64,000 nt of DNA from Vibrio sp. CK2-1 (lineage in GTDB: Bacteria; Pseudomonadota; Gammaproteobacteria; Enterobacterales; Vibrionaceae): NCBI RefSeq assembly GCF_021726515.1, contig NZ_JAKKCJ010000003.1, positions 124,001 through 188,000 on the forward strand, in the 5' to 3' direction. Positions 56,245 through 64,000 of this stretch are shown piece by piece (the stretch's first letter is position 1; every line of letters begins with the position of its first letter). Made by a program: the position numbers and the translations under genes. The notes beneath the pieces were generated by a model. The model did not search any database. It saw only the letters and a program-made list of their open reading frames with translations, and was not told where the DNA came from.

Positions 56245-58011
56245 GTGAGTATTCCCGTTCGTGAATTTGACGCCGTTGTGATCGGCGCTGGTGGCGCTGG
56301 TATGCGCGCTGCATTACAAATTTCAGAGCAAGGCCTATCTTGTGCGTTGCTTTCAAAAGTATTTCCAACTCGTTCTCATACTGTTTCTGCTCAAGGTGGC
56401 ATTACAGTAGCATTAGGCAATTCGCATAAAGATGATTGGCAGTGGCACATGTACGATACCGTAAAAGGTTCGGATTACATCGGTGACCAAAATGCTATCG
56501 AATATATGTGTAAAAATGGTCCAGAATCAGTCATTGAATTAGAAAAAATGGGCCTACCTTTTTCTCGTTTTGAAGATGGTTCTATTTATCAACGTCCATT
56601 TGGTGGCCAGTCAAAAGACTTCGGTGGTGAGCAAGCCGCTCGAACTGCTGCCGCGGCTGACCGTACTGGACATGCATTACTTCATACGCTTTATCAGCAA
56701 AACATCAAACATAAAACCACTATTTTCTCTGAGTGGTATGCGCTTGATTTAGTGAAAAATGAAGAAGGTGCGGTATTAGGTACCACAGCACTTTGCATGG
56801 AAACTGGTGAGATTTGCTACTTCAAAGCCAAAGCAACGGTATTGGCAACCGGTGGTGCAGGTCGTATTTATCAATCGACTACCAATGCGCACATTAACAC
56901 TGGTGATGGTGTTGGTATGGCTCTGCGTGCTGGCGTTCCTATGCAAGATATCGAAATGTGGCAGTTCCACCCAACTGGCATTGCTGGCGCAGGTGTACTG
57001 GTTACTGAAGGTTGTCGTGGCGAAGGTGGTTATCTTCTTAATAAAGATGGCGAACGTTTCATGGAACGTTATGCACCGAATGCGAAAGATTTAGCCGGTC
57101 GTGACGTAGTAGCACGTTCAATGATGATTGAAATTCGTGAAGGTCGTGGTTGTGACGGTCCTTGGGGTCCACATATTAAATTGAAACTGGATCACTTAGG
57201 TAAAGAAGTTTTAGATGCTCGCCTGCCGGGTATTCTTGAATTGTCTCGTACCTTTGCTCACGTTGATCCCGTTAAAGAACCGATTCCAGTTATCCCAACT
57301 TGTCACTATATGATGGGTGGGGTGCCAACTCAGGTTTCAGGTCAAGCGATTAAACAAGATGCCAACGGTCAGGACCAAGAAGTTCAAGGGCTATTTGCTT
57401 GTGGCGAAATTGCTTCTGTATCGGTACATGGTGCAAACCGCCTAGGTGGTAACTCGCTACTTGATTTAGTGGTATTTGGTCGTGCGACAGGTCTGCATTT
57501 AGGTGAAACTTTGGCACTTCAAGCTGAAACACCTGAAGCAACTGAAGCCGATATCGAAGCTTCGTTAGCTCGCTATAATCGTTGGGAAAACAGTACTGGC
57601 GGTGAAGATCCGGTACAAATTCGCAAAGACTTACAAAGCTGTATGCAAAATAACTTCTCGGTATTCCGTGAAGGTGATGCGATGGCAAAAGGGTTAGAAG
57701 AGCTAAAAGCGATTCGTGAGCGTTTGAAAAATGCTTATTTATCGGATAAATCTACCGAATTTAATACTCAACGTATCGAATGTTTAGAATTAGATAACTT
57801 AATGGAAACGGCTTTTGCAACCGCGGTTGCAGCGAATTATCGAACTGAAAGCCGTGGCGCACATGCTCGATTTGACTACCCAGATCGTGATGATGCCAAT
57901 TGGTTATGTCACTCGATTTATAATCCTGAAACGGAAGATATGTCTAAGCGTGATGTGAATATGCAGCCTGTACTGCGTGAAGCCTTTCCACCTAAAGCTC
58001 GTGTCTACTAA
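56245..58011 (+). CDS. sdhA: Succinate dehydrogenase flavoprotein subunit
   Basis: A 588-residue catalytic subunit that oxidises succinate to fumarate. FAD binds at [12 protein letters not shown] and is covalently attached to H45 in [10 protein letters not shown]. Substrate residues appear in [23 protein letters not shown] and HYMMGGVPT. Length equals the E. coli subunit. It begins with GTG directly after sdhD, and sdhB follows 14 bp after its stop. Confidence 0.98.
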   Translation: MSIPVREFDAVVIGAGGAGMRAALQISEQGLSCALLSKVFPTRSHTVSAQGGITVALGNSHKDDWQWHMYDTVKGSDYIGDQNAIEYMCKNGPESVIELEKMGLPFSRFEDGSIYQRPFGGQSKDFGGEQAARTAAAADRTGHALLHTLYQQNIKHKTTIFSEWYALDLVKNEEGAVLGTTALCMETGEICYFKAKATVLATGGAGRIYQSTTNAHINTGDGVGMALRAGVPMQDIEMWQFHPTGIAGAGVLVTEGCRGEGGYLLNKDGERFMERYAPNAKDLAGRDVVARSMMIEIREGRGCDGPWGPHIKLKLDHLGKEVLDARLPGILELSRTFAHVDPVKEPIPVIPTCHYMMGGVPTQVSGQAIKQDANGQDQEVQGLFACGEIASVSVHGANRLGGNSLLDLVVFGRATGLHLGETLALQAETPEATEADIEASLARYNRWENSTGGEDPVQIRKDLQSCMQNNFSVFREGDAMAKGLEELKAIRERLKNAYLSDKSTEFNTQRIECLELDNLMETAFATAVAANYRTESRGAHARFDYPDRDDANWLCHSIYNPETEDMSKRDVNMQPVLREAFPPKARVY

Positions 58012-58025
58012 GGGAGATTAAGCAA

Positions 58026-58739
58026 ATGAAAGTCAATTTCTCTTTGTATCGTTATAATCCGGATGCTGACAAAAAACCTTACATGAAGGATTACGAGTTA
58101 GAAGTGGAAGAAGGTTCCGATATGATGGTGCTTGATGCGCTTATTCTATTGAAAGAACAAGATCCGACCATTTCTTTCCGTCGCTCATGCCGTGAAGGTG
58201 TATGTGGTTCTGATGGTTTAAACATGAATGGCAAAAATGGCCTTGCGTGTATTACGCCTTTGTCGGCATTATTAGGTAAAAGCAAAGTGGTCATTCGTCC
58301 ACTGCCAGGTTTACCGGTAGTGCGTGACCTTATTGTTGATATGGCTCAGTTTTATGATAACTATGCCAAGGTTAAACCTTATTTGATCAATGATAGTGAA
58401 TTACCACCATCGCGTGAAAACTTACAATCACCAGAAGACCGTGCTCATCTAGATGGTTTGTATGATTGCATTATGTGTGCATGTTGTACGACATCTTGTC
58501 CGTCATTCTGGTGGAACCCGGATAAATTTATTGGCCCAGCAGGTTTATTAGCCGCCTATCGTTGGTTAATTGATAGCCGAGATACGGCGACAGATGAACG
58601 TTTGTCAAATCTTGACGATGCATTTAGCGTTTTTCGTTGTCATGAGATAATGAACTGTGTCAGTGTTTGTCCTAAGGGATTAAACCCAACCAAAGCGATT
58701 GGTCACATTAAGACAATGCTTATCAATCGCTCAGTATAA
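58026..58739 (+). CDS. sdhB: Succinate dehydrogenase iron-sulfur subunit
   Basis: A 237-residue electron-transfer subunit with three clusters: [2Fe-2S] at CREGVCGSDGLNMNGKNGLAC (about 55-75, in parts), [4Fe-4S] starting CIMCACCTTSCP (about 149-160) and [3Fe-4S] with CHEIMNCVSVCP (about 206-217). It passes electrons from FAD to quinone. Last gene of sdhCDAB; sucA follows after 138 bp containing a hairpin. Confidence 0.98.
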   Translation: MKVNFSLYRYNPDADKKPYMKDYELEVEEGSDMMVLDALILLKEQDPTISFRRSCREGVCGSDGLNMNGKNGLACITPLSALLGKSKVVIRPLPGLPVVRDLIVDMAQFYDNYAKVKPYLINDSELPPSRENLQSPEDRAHLDGLYDCIMCACCTTSCPSFWWNPDKFIGPAGLLAAYRWLIDSRDTATDERLSNLDDAFSVFRCHEIMNCVSVCPKGLNPTKAIGHIKTMLINRSV

Positions 58740-58762
58740 AAATTGCTCTAAGGGCAAGGAAG

Positions 58763-58789
58763 GTCGGCCCAGCCTTACACTAGGCCGAC
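58763..58789 (+). other. Hairpin between sdhB and sucA
   Basis: GTCGGCC and GGCCGAC pair perfectly with a 13-base loop, but no T-run follows. It may be an mRNA processing or stability element in a continuous sdh-suc transcript. Confidence 0.55.
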
Positions 58790-58877
58790 TTACAATTAGG
58801 CATTTACTTATCGTAACCATTTATAGCTGAGTAAGTGTCGAAGCATAATTTGAAACCAAAAAAGGTTAAGGGAAAAT

Positions 58878-61691
58878 ATGCACAACGGCGTGATGAAGGC
58901 ATGGCTCGAGTCTTCACACTTGGCTGGCGCCAATGCAACTTACGTAGAAGATCTCTACGAACTGTATCTTAGTGACCCCGATTTAGTCGGTGACGAATGG
59001 AAAGAGGTGTTTGATAGCCTACCAGCAGAAGCTTCTGTAGCAGGTGAACAACCACATTCCCGTGTTCGTGACTACTTCAGACGATTAGCGAAAGAGACAA
59101 AGCATTACAATGTCCAAGTTAGTGATCCTGATGTCGATGCTAAACAAGTAAAAGTCTTGCAGTTAATCAATGCTTACCGTTTCCGTGGGCATCAAGCTGC
59201 AAATCTAGACCCTCTCAATATTTGGAAACGTGAATCAGTTGCTGAACTTGATCCTACGTTTCATAACCTCTCTCCTGAAGACTTCCAAGAGTCATTTAAC
59301 GTCGGTTCTTTTGCGGTAGGCAAAGACACTATGCCGTTGAAAGATATCTACGAAGCCCTAAATAAAATCTACTGTGGTTCAATTGGTGCAGAATATATGC
59401 ACATCACTAACACTGAAGAAAAGCGTTGGATCCAAGACCGCTTAGAATCAGTGGTAGGTGACGGTACTTTTACCGCAGAAGAAAAATCTACTTTTCTACA
59501 TGAATTAACGGCAGCGGAAGGCCTTGAGCGTTATTTAGGCGCAAAATTCCCTGGTGCTAAACGTTTTTCATTAGAAGGTGGTGATGCATTAATACCAATG
59601 ACAAAAGAATTGATTCGTCATGCTGGCTCAAATGGCATGCGCGAAGTGGTTATTGGTATGGCGCACCGTGGTCGCTTAAATATGTTAGTCAACGTATTGG
59701 GTAAAAAACCACAAGACCTATTTGATGAATTTGCTGGCAAACACGGTGATTCATGGGGTACCGGTGATGTGAAATACCACCAAGGTTTCTCTGCTGACTT
59801 CTCTACACCAGGTGGAGATGTGCATTTAGCCTTAGCATTTAACCCATCTCACTTAGAGATCGTCAACCCGGTAGTGATTGGTTCGGTACGTGCTCGTCAA
59901 GATCGTTTAAACGACAAAGATGGCAGTAAAGTTCTACCAATTACTATTCATGGTGACTCGGCAATAGCTGGTCAAGGTGTGGTTGCTGAGACTTTTAACA
60001 TGTCTCAAGCTCGCGGCTATCAAGTCGGTGGTACGGTTCGCATCGTGGTGAATAACCAGATTGGTTTTACTACATCTAATCCACGCGATATGCGCTCAAC
60101 CATGTACTGTACTGATATCGCTAAGATGGTACAGGCCCCGATTTTCCATGTGAATTCTGATGATCCAGAAGCGGTAGCCTTTATTACTCGCATCGCTTTA
60201 GATTATCGTAATACCTTTAAACGTGACGTTGTCATTGATTTGGTATGTTATCGCCGTCATGGCCATAACGAAGCCGATGAGCCAAATGCAACTCAGCCTT
60301 TGATGTATCAAAAGATCAAGAAGCACCCAACACCACGTAAATTGTACGCAGATGTACTAGTTGACCGTAAAGATATTGAGTTAGAAGATGCGACTCAAAT
60401 GGTTAACGAATACCGTGATGCACTTGATCGTGGTGAGGTCGTAGTGAAAGAGTGGCGTCCGATGGCACTGCACTCTGTTGACTGGACTCCTTACCTAGGT
60501 CATGAGTGGAATGAAGCTTGGGATGACCAAGTTGACTTCACTCGTTTATCAGAGCTAGGTAGCAAGGTTTGTCAGTTCCCTGAAAGCCATAAACTGCAAA
60601 GTCGGGTTGCGAAACTGTATAACGATCGCTGCTCTATGGTGAGTGGAGATAAGATGATTGACTGGGGTATGGCTGAAACTTTAGCTTATGCCACTCTTGT
60701 CGATGATGGAAAACGTATTCGTATCACCGGTCAAGATTCAGGTCGTGGTACTTTCTTCCATCGCCATGCAGTATTGCATGATCAAGAAACCGCCAGCACT
60801 TATATGCCACTTGCACATATTCACGATAGCCAGGGTCCATTCCAAGTGTTTGATTCTGTCTTATCTGAAGAAGCCGTATTGGCCTTTGAATATGGCTATG
60901 CAACGGCTGAGCCTAGTGGTTTGACTATCTGGGAAGCTCAGTTTGGTGATTTCGCCAATGGTGCCCAAGTTGTGATTGACCAATTTATTTCATCGGGTGA
61001 GCAAAAGTGGGGTCGCTTATGTGGTCTAACTATGCTGCTACCTCATGGTTATGAAGGTCAAGGTCCAGAGCATTCATCGGCTCGTCTAGAACGTTACCTT
61101 CAATTGTGTGCTGAGCAAAATATGCAGGTGGTTGTTCCTTCAACGCCAGCTCAGGTTTATCACATGATTCGCCGTCAGGTTGTGCGTCCGATGCGTCGTC
61201 CACTGATTGTGATGTCGCCAAAATCTTTATTACGTCATCCTTTGTGTACTTCAACACTAGAAGAGTTAGCACAAGGCACGTTCCAAGCTGCGATTCCAGA
61301 AACGGATGAGCTAGAAGCAAGCAAAGTGAAACGTGTTGTGATGTGTTCAGGAAAAGTTTATTACGACTTACTTGAGCAGCGCCGTAAGAATGAGCAAGAC
61401 GATGTAGCAATTATTCGTGTGGAGCAGCTTTATCCATTCCCATACGATGATGTGAGCAAAGCGATTGAGCAATATACCAATGTTGAAGATTTTGTATGGT
61501 GTCAAGAAGAGCCACAAAACCAAGGTGCATGGTATAGCAGCCAACACAATATGCGTTTCGCATTGCCAAATGGTGCAACATTAAAATATGCAGGTCGACC
61601 AGCTTCTGCTTCTCCAGCGGTTGGTTATATGTCGGTACACTTGAAGCAACAGAAAGCGTTAGTGGATGATGCTTTGAATTTAGACTTTTAG
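58878..61691 (+). CDS. sucA: 2-Oxoglutarate dehydrogenase E1 component
   Basis: A 937-residue thiamin-diphosphate enzyme that decarboxylates 2-oxoglutarate and passes the succinyl group to SucB. The N-terminal E2-binding segment (SSHLAGANATYVEDLYELYLSDP in parts), the substrate histidines in MAHRGRLNMLVNVLGK and HGDSAIAGQGVVAE, and the thiamin region RRHGHNEADEP are present. Length is that of E. coli SucA. An AAGGGAAAA site precedes the ATG. sucB follows after 54 bp. Confidence 0.98.
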   Translation: MHNGVMKAWLESSHLAGANATYVEDLYELYLSDPDLVGDEWKEVFDSLPAEASVAGEQPHSRVRDYFRRLAKETKHYNVQVSDPDVDAKQVKVLQLINAYRFRGHQAANLDPLNIWKRESVAELDPTFHNLSPEDFQESFNVGSFAVGKDTMPLKDIYEALNKIYCGSIGAEYMHITNTEEKRWIQDRLESVVGDGTFTAEEKSTFLHELTAAEGLERYLGAKFPGAKRFSLEGGDALIPMTKELIRHAGSNGMREVVIGMAHRGRLNMLVNVLGKKPQDLFDEFAGKHGDSWGTGDVKYHQGFSADFSTPGGDVHLALAFNPSHLEIVNPVVIGSVRARQDRLNDKDGSKVLPITIHGDSAIAGQGVVAETFNMSQARGYQVGGTVRIVVNNQIGFTTSNPRDMRSTMYCTDIAKMVQAPIFHVNSDDPEAVAFITRIALDYRNTFKRDVVIDLVCYRRHGHNEADEPNATQPLMYQKIKKHPTPRKLYADVLVDRKDIELEDATQMVNEYRDALDRGEVVVKEWRPMALHSVDWTPYLGHEWNEAWDDQVDFTRLSELGSKVCQFPESHKLQSRVAKLYNDRCSMVSGDKMIDWGMAETLAYATLVDDGKRIRITGQDSGRGTFFHRHAVLHDQETASTYMPLAHIHDSQGPFQVFDSVLSEEAVLAFEYGYATAEPSGLTIWEAQFGDFANGAQVVIDQFISSGEQKWGRLCGLTMLLPHGYEGQGPEHSSARLERYLQLCAEQNMQVVVPSTPAQVYHMIRRQVVRPMRRPLIVMSPKSLLRHPLCTSTLEELAQGTFQAAIPETDELEASKVKRVVMCSGKVYYDLLEQRRKNEQDDVAIIRVEQLYPFPYDDVSKAIEQYTNVEDFVWCQEEPQNQGAWYSSQHNMRFALPNGATLKYAGRPASASPAVGYMSVHLKQQKALVDDALNLDF

Positions 61692-61745
61692 TGCAGTGGA
61701 TTATTACTCCTAGTTGAATGAACTAGAGATAAGGACTTTACAGAT

Positions 61746-62957
61746 ATGACAATTGAAATTCTGGTTCCAGATTTACCTGAATCCGTAGCAGATGCGACTA
61801 TTGCTACATGGCACAAACAACCGGGTGACTCGGTACAACGTGATGAAGTGTTGGTTGAAATTGAAACTGACAAAGTAGTGCTAGAAGTACCTGCTCCTGA
61901 TGATGGCGTGTTAGAAGCCATTGTGGAAGAAGAAGGGGCAACAGTTCTTTCAAAGCAGCTAATCGCTAAATTGAAAGCAGGCGCAGTCGCTGGAGAACCA
62001 ACTAAAGATAAAGCAGAGTCAAGCGAAGCATCGCCAGATAAACGCCATAAAGCAGCTTTAAGTGAAGAGTCTAATGACGCACTAAGTCCTGCGGTTCGTC
62101 GTTTATTAGCGGAACACAACCTTGAAGCATCTGATGTGAAAGGTACTGGTGTTGGTGGTCGTATTACTCGTGAAGATGTTGATGCGCACCTTGCTAAGAA
62201 ATCAGCCGCGCCAGCGAAAGAAGAGAAAGAAGCTCAAGTTGAAGCGTCTACCGCTGCTCGTACTGAAAAACGTGTACCAATGACTCGTTTACGTAAAACG
62301 GTCGCAAATCGTCTGCTTGAAGCGAAAAATTCAACCGCGATGCTGACAACCTTTAACGAAGTGAACATGAAGCCAATTATGGATCTTCGTGCTCAATATA
62401 AAGACCAGTTTGAGAAGCGTCATGATACGCGCTTAGGCTTTATGTCTTTCTATGTTAAAGCGGTAACAGAAGCGTTGAAGCGTTACCCTGAAGTGAATGC
62501 TTCTATCGATGGCGATGATATCGTTTATCACAACTATTTTGATATCAGCATGGCGGTTTCTACGCCACGTGGCCTTGTTACTCCAGTACTAAAAGACTGT
62601 GACACACTAGGTTTTGCTGATATTGAAAAAGGCATTAAAGAGCTTGCAATCAAAGGGCGTGATGGCAAATTGCAAGTTGAAGATTTAATGGGCGGTAACT
62701 TCACTATCACAAATGGTGGTGTATTTGGCTCATTAATGTCGACACCAATCATCAACCCACCACAAGCGGCAATCTTGGGCATGCACAAAATCCAAGATCG
62801 TCCAATGGCGGTAAACGGTAAAGTAGAAATTTTACCAATGATGTACCTTGCTCTGTCTTACGACCACCGTCTGATTGATGGCCGTGAATCTGTTGGATTC
62901 TTAGTAACCATCAAAGAGTTACTGGAAGATCCAGCTCGCTTGTTACTTGATATCTAA
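61746..62957 (+). CDS. sucB: 2-Oxoglutarate dehydrogenase E2, dihydrolipoyl succinyltransferase
   Basis: A 403-residue core subunit with an N-terminal lipoyl domain (lipoylated K43 in [13 protein letters not shown]), a linker, a peripheral-subunit-binding domain ([21 protein letters not shown] in parts, about 115-150) and a C-terminal acyltransferase domain with the catalytic [11 protein letters not shown] (about 372-382). It transfers succinyl to CoA. It is followed by a hairpin and sucC. Confidence 0.98.
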   Translation: MTIEILVPDLPESVADATIATWHKQPGDSVQRDEVLVEIETDKVVLEVPAPDDGVLEAIVEEEGATVLSKQLIAKLKAGAVAGEPTKDKAESSEASPDKRHKAALSEESNDALSPAVRRLLAEHNLEASDVKGTGVGGRITREDVDAHLAKKSAAPAKEEKEAQVEASTAARTEKRVPMTRLRKTVANRLLEAKNSTAMLTTFNEVNMKPIMDLRAQYKDQFEKRHDTRLGFMSFYVKAVTEALKRYPEVNASIDGDDIVYHNYFDISMAVSTPRGLVTPVLKDCDTLGFADIEKGIKELAIKGRDGKLQVEDLMGGNFTITNGGVFGSLMSTPIINPPQAAILGMHKIQDRPMAVNGKVEILPMMYLALSYDHRLIDGRESVGFLVTIKELLEDPARLLLDI

Positions 62958-62982
62958 TCGCGATATTGAAATGAGCAATAAA

Positions 62983-63012
62983 TTGGGTAGTTGTTGGTCT
63001 ATAGCTACCCAA
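62983..63012 (+). other. Hairpin between sucB and sucC
   Basis: TTGGGTAG and CTACCCAA pair perfectly around a 14-base loop, followed by an A-rich stretch rather than T's. It is an unlikely terminator. It may tune the ratio of sucAB and sucCD mRNA. Confidence 0.5.
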
Positions 63013-63116
63013 TCAAATAAAAAAGTACACCTACATAAATAATGGCATTCCCTTACTTACATTAAATGCCAATGGAAATAATAAATCCTCACGGATAATG
63101 AAATGGAAATAGCACA

Positions 63117-64000
63117 ATGAATTTGCATGAATATCAAGCTAAACAGCTGTTCGCTGAATTCGGATTGCCAGTACCGGAAGGTTACGCTTGCAATACTCCT
63201 CTTGAAGCTTATGAAGCCGCAGGTCGCATTAATACCGCGAAGAAAGTGGTGAAATGTCAGGTACATGCTGGTGGTCGCGGTAAAGCGGGCGGTGTGGAAC
63301 TGCACGACACCAAAGATGGTGTAAAAGAATTTGCTCAAAAGTGGCTAGGTAAAAACTTAGTGACTTATCAAACAGATGCTAACGGCCAACCAGTGACGAA
63401 AATCTTGGTGGAAGAAGCATCAGACATCGCCAATGAATTGTACCTAGGTGCAGTGGTTGACCGTGGTACACGTCGTATCGTGTTCATGGCATCAACGGAA
63501 GGCGGTGTTGAAATCGAAAAAGTGGCGGAAGAAACGCCAGAACTTATTCATAAAGCAGCGATCGATCCATTGGTTGGCCCTCAGGCATACCAAGGACGTG
63601 AACTTGCATTCAAACTTGGCCTTAAAGGCAATCAAATCAAACAGTTTACTCAGATCTTCATGGGTCTAGGTACTATGTTTGCACAATACGATTTAGCGTT
63701 ACTTGAAATTAATCCATTGGTTATTACAGGTTCAGGCGATCTATTGTGTCTAGACGGTAAAATTAACATCGATTCAAATGCGATGTACCGTCAACCAAAA
63801 TTGCGTGAAATGCACGATCCATCTCAAGAAGATGAGCGTGAAGCACATGCGGCACAATACGAACTTAACTATGTTGCTTTAGATGGTAATGTTGGTTGCA
63901 TGGTAAATGGTGCTGGCCTTGCGATGGGGACTATGGACATCGTTAACCTACACGGTGGTAAGCCTGCAAACTTCCTTGATGTAGGCGGCGGCGCAACTAA
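63117..64000 (+). CDS. sucC: Succinyl-CoA synthetase beta subunit (partial at right edge)
   Basis: The first 294 codons of the beta subunit, which makes GTP or ATP from succinyl-CoA with SucD. The start [20 protein letters not shown] is exact for the family, the ATP-grasp region has [14 protein letters not shown] and [34 protein letters not shown] holds metal ligands, and it ends at FLDVGGGAT, before the C-terminal CoA-ligase-like domain. The rest lies beyond the window. Confidence 0.98.
   Translation, partial: MNLHEYQAKQLFAEFGLPVPEGYACNTPLEAYEAAGRINTAKKVVKCQVHAGGRGKAGGVELHDTKDGVKEFAQKWLGKNLVTYQTDANGQPVTKILVEEASDIANELYLGAVVDRGTRRIVFMASTEGGVEIEKVAEETPELIHKAAIDPLVGPQAYQGRELAFKLGLKGNQIKQFTQIFMGLGTMFAQYDLALLEINPLVITGSGDLLCLDGKINIDSNAMYRQPKLREMHDPSQEDEREAHAAQYELNYVALDGNVGCMVNGAGLAMGTMDIVNLHGGKPANFLDVGGGAT

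Noticed and set aside
61688..62119. 143-codon open frame antisense to the sucB start
   Set aside because: Low-complexity Ser/Thr-rich translation is the mirror of the sucB linker codons; sucB itself is certain.

Overview
The window is a stretch of chromosome from a gamma-proteobacterium of the family Vibrionaceae (Vibrio in the broad sense). The evidence is a toxRS pair divergent from htpG-adk-hemH, a crr-ptsI-ptsH-cysK-cysZ-zipA-ligA block, a ChiP-type chitoporin, a nagBAC/nagE divergon, and the gltA/sdhCDAB-sucABC citric-acid-cycle cluster. The DNA is moderately AT-rich, coding density is high, and nearly every gene is a recognisable core gene. I see no prophage, integron, transposase, CRISPR array, rRNA or tRNA gene. 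The species cannot be fixed from the sequence alone.

Layout. 1-9884: bepA-arsC-wrbA (minus; wrbA runs to the left edge), a TusA-like gene with perM (plus), bcp and gcvR (minus), dapA-bamC (plus), then a minus operon of an Spx/ArsC-like gene, dapE, an M15 peptidase and a small membrane protein. 10092-12363: small conserved genes of unknown role and the DyP-type peroxidase yfeX. 12476-20657: the general PTS genes crr, ptsI and ptsH, then cysK and cysZ, with zipA and ligA diverging. 21149-23389: chitoporin, a small lipoprotein and cueR. 23444-27967: cnoX/ybbN, yfcH, yfcE, a SelW-like protein, toxS and toxR. 28201-34543: htpG, adk, hemH, a POT peptide transporter and rfaH. 34727-38255: asnB and a cation:proton antiporter. 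38348-43349: the GlcNAc regulon. 43568-47726: glnS, fur, fldA, a small membrane protein and ybfF. 47938-53751: a two-gene cytochrome c system resembling thiosulfate dehydrogenase TsdBA, then seqA, pgm, a DUF1853 protein and a Nif3-like protein. 53831-64000: gltA divergent from sdhCDAB-sucAB-sucC; sucC runs off the right edge.

Functional links. Chitin-derived sugar use is well represented. The ChiP-type porin admits chito-oligosaccharides. NagE (EIICB without an EIIA domain) would depend on EIIA-Glc (crr) and on HPr/EI (ptsH, ptsI), all in this window. NagA and NagB feed glycolysis, and NagC represses. The right end encodes citrate synthase, succinate dehydrogenase, 2-oxoglutarate dehydrogenase and the start of succinyl-CoA synthetase.

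Most notable observations: (1) rfaH carries an in-frame amber codon just before what reads as its conserved C-terminal beta-strand. (2) A 22-codon ORF with a good ribosome-binding site and one predicted membrane segment lies downstream of yfcH, preceded by a 24-bp tandem duplication. (3) A family of short intergenic repeats shares a core like GTTACTTGGGTATA. (4) Nine tandem octamers lie between rfaH and asnB, and three 19-bp repeats lie upstream of asnB. (5) A coupled tsdB-tsdA-like pair is present. (6) Bcp and CnoX lack cysteines that are important in the E. coli proteins. No large undescribed multi-gene system was found.
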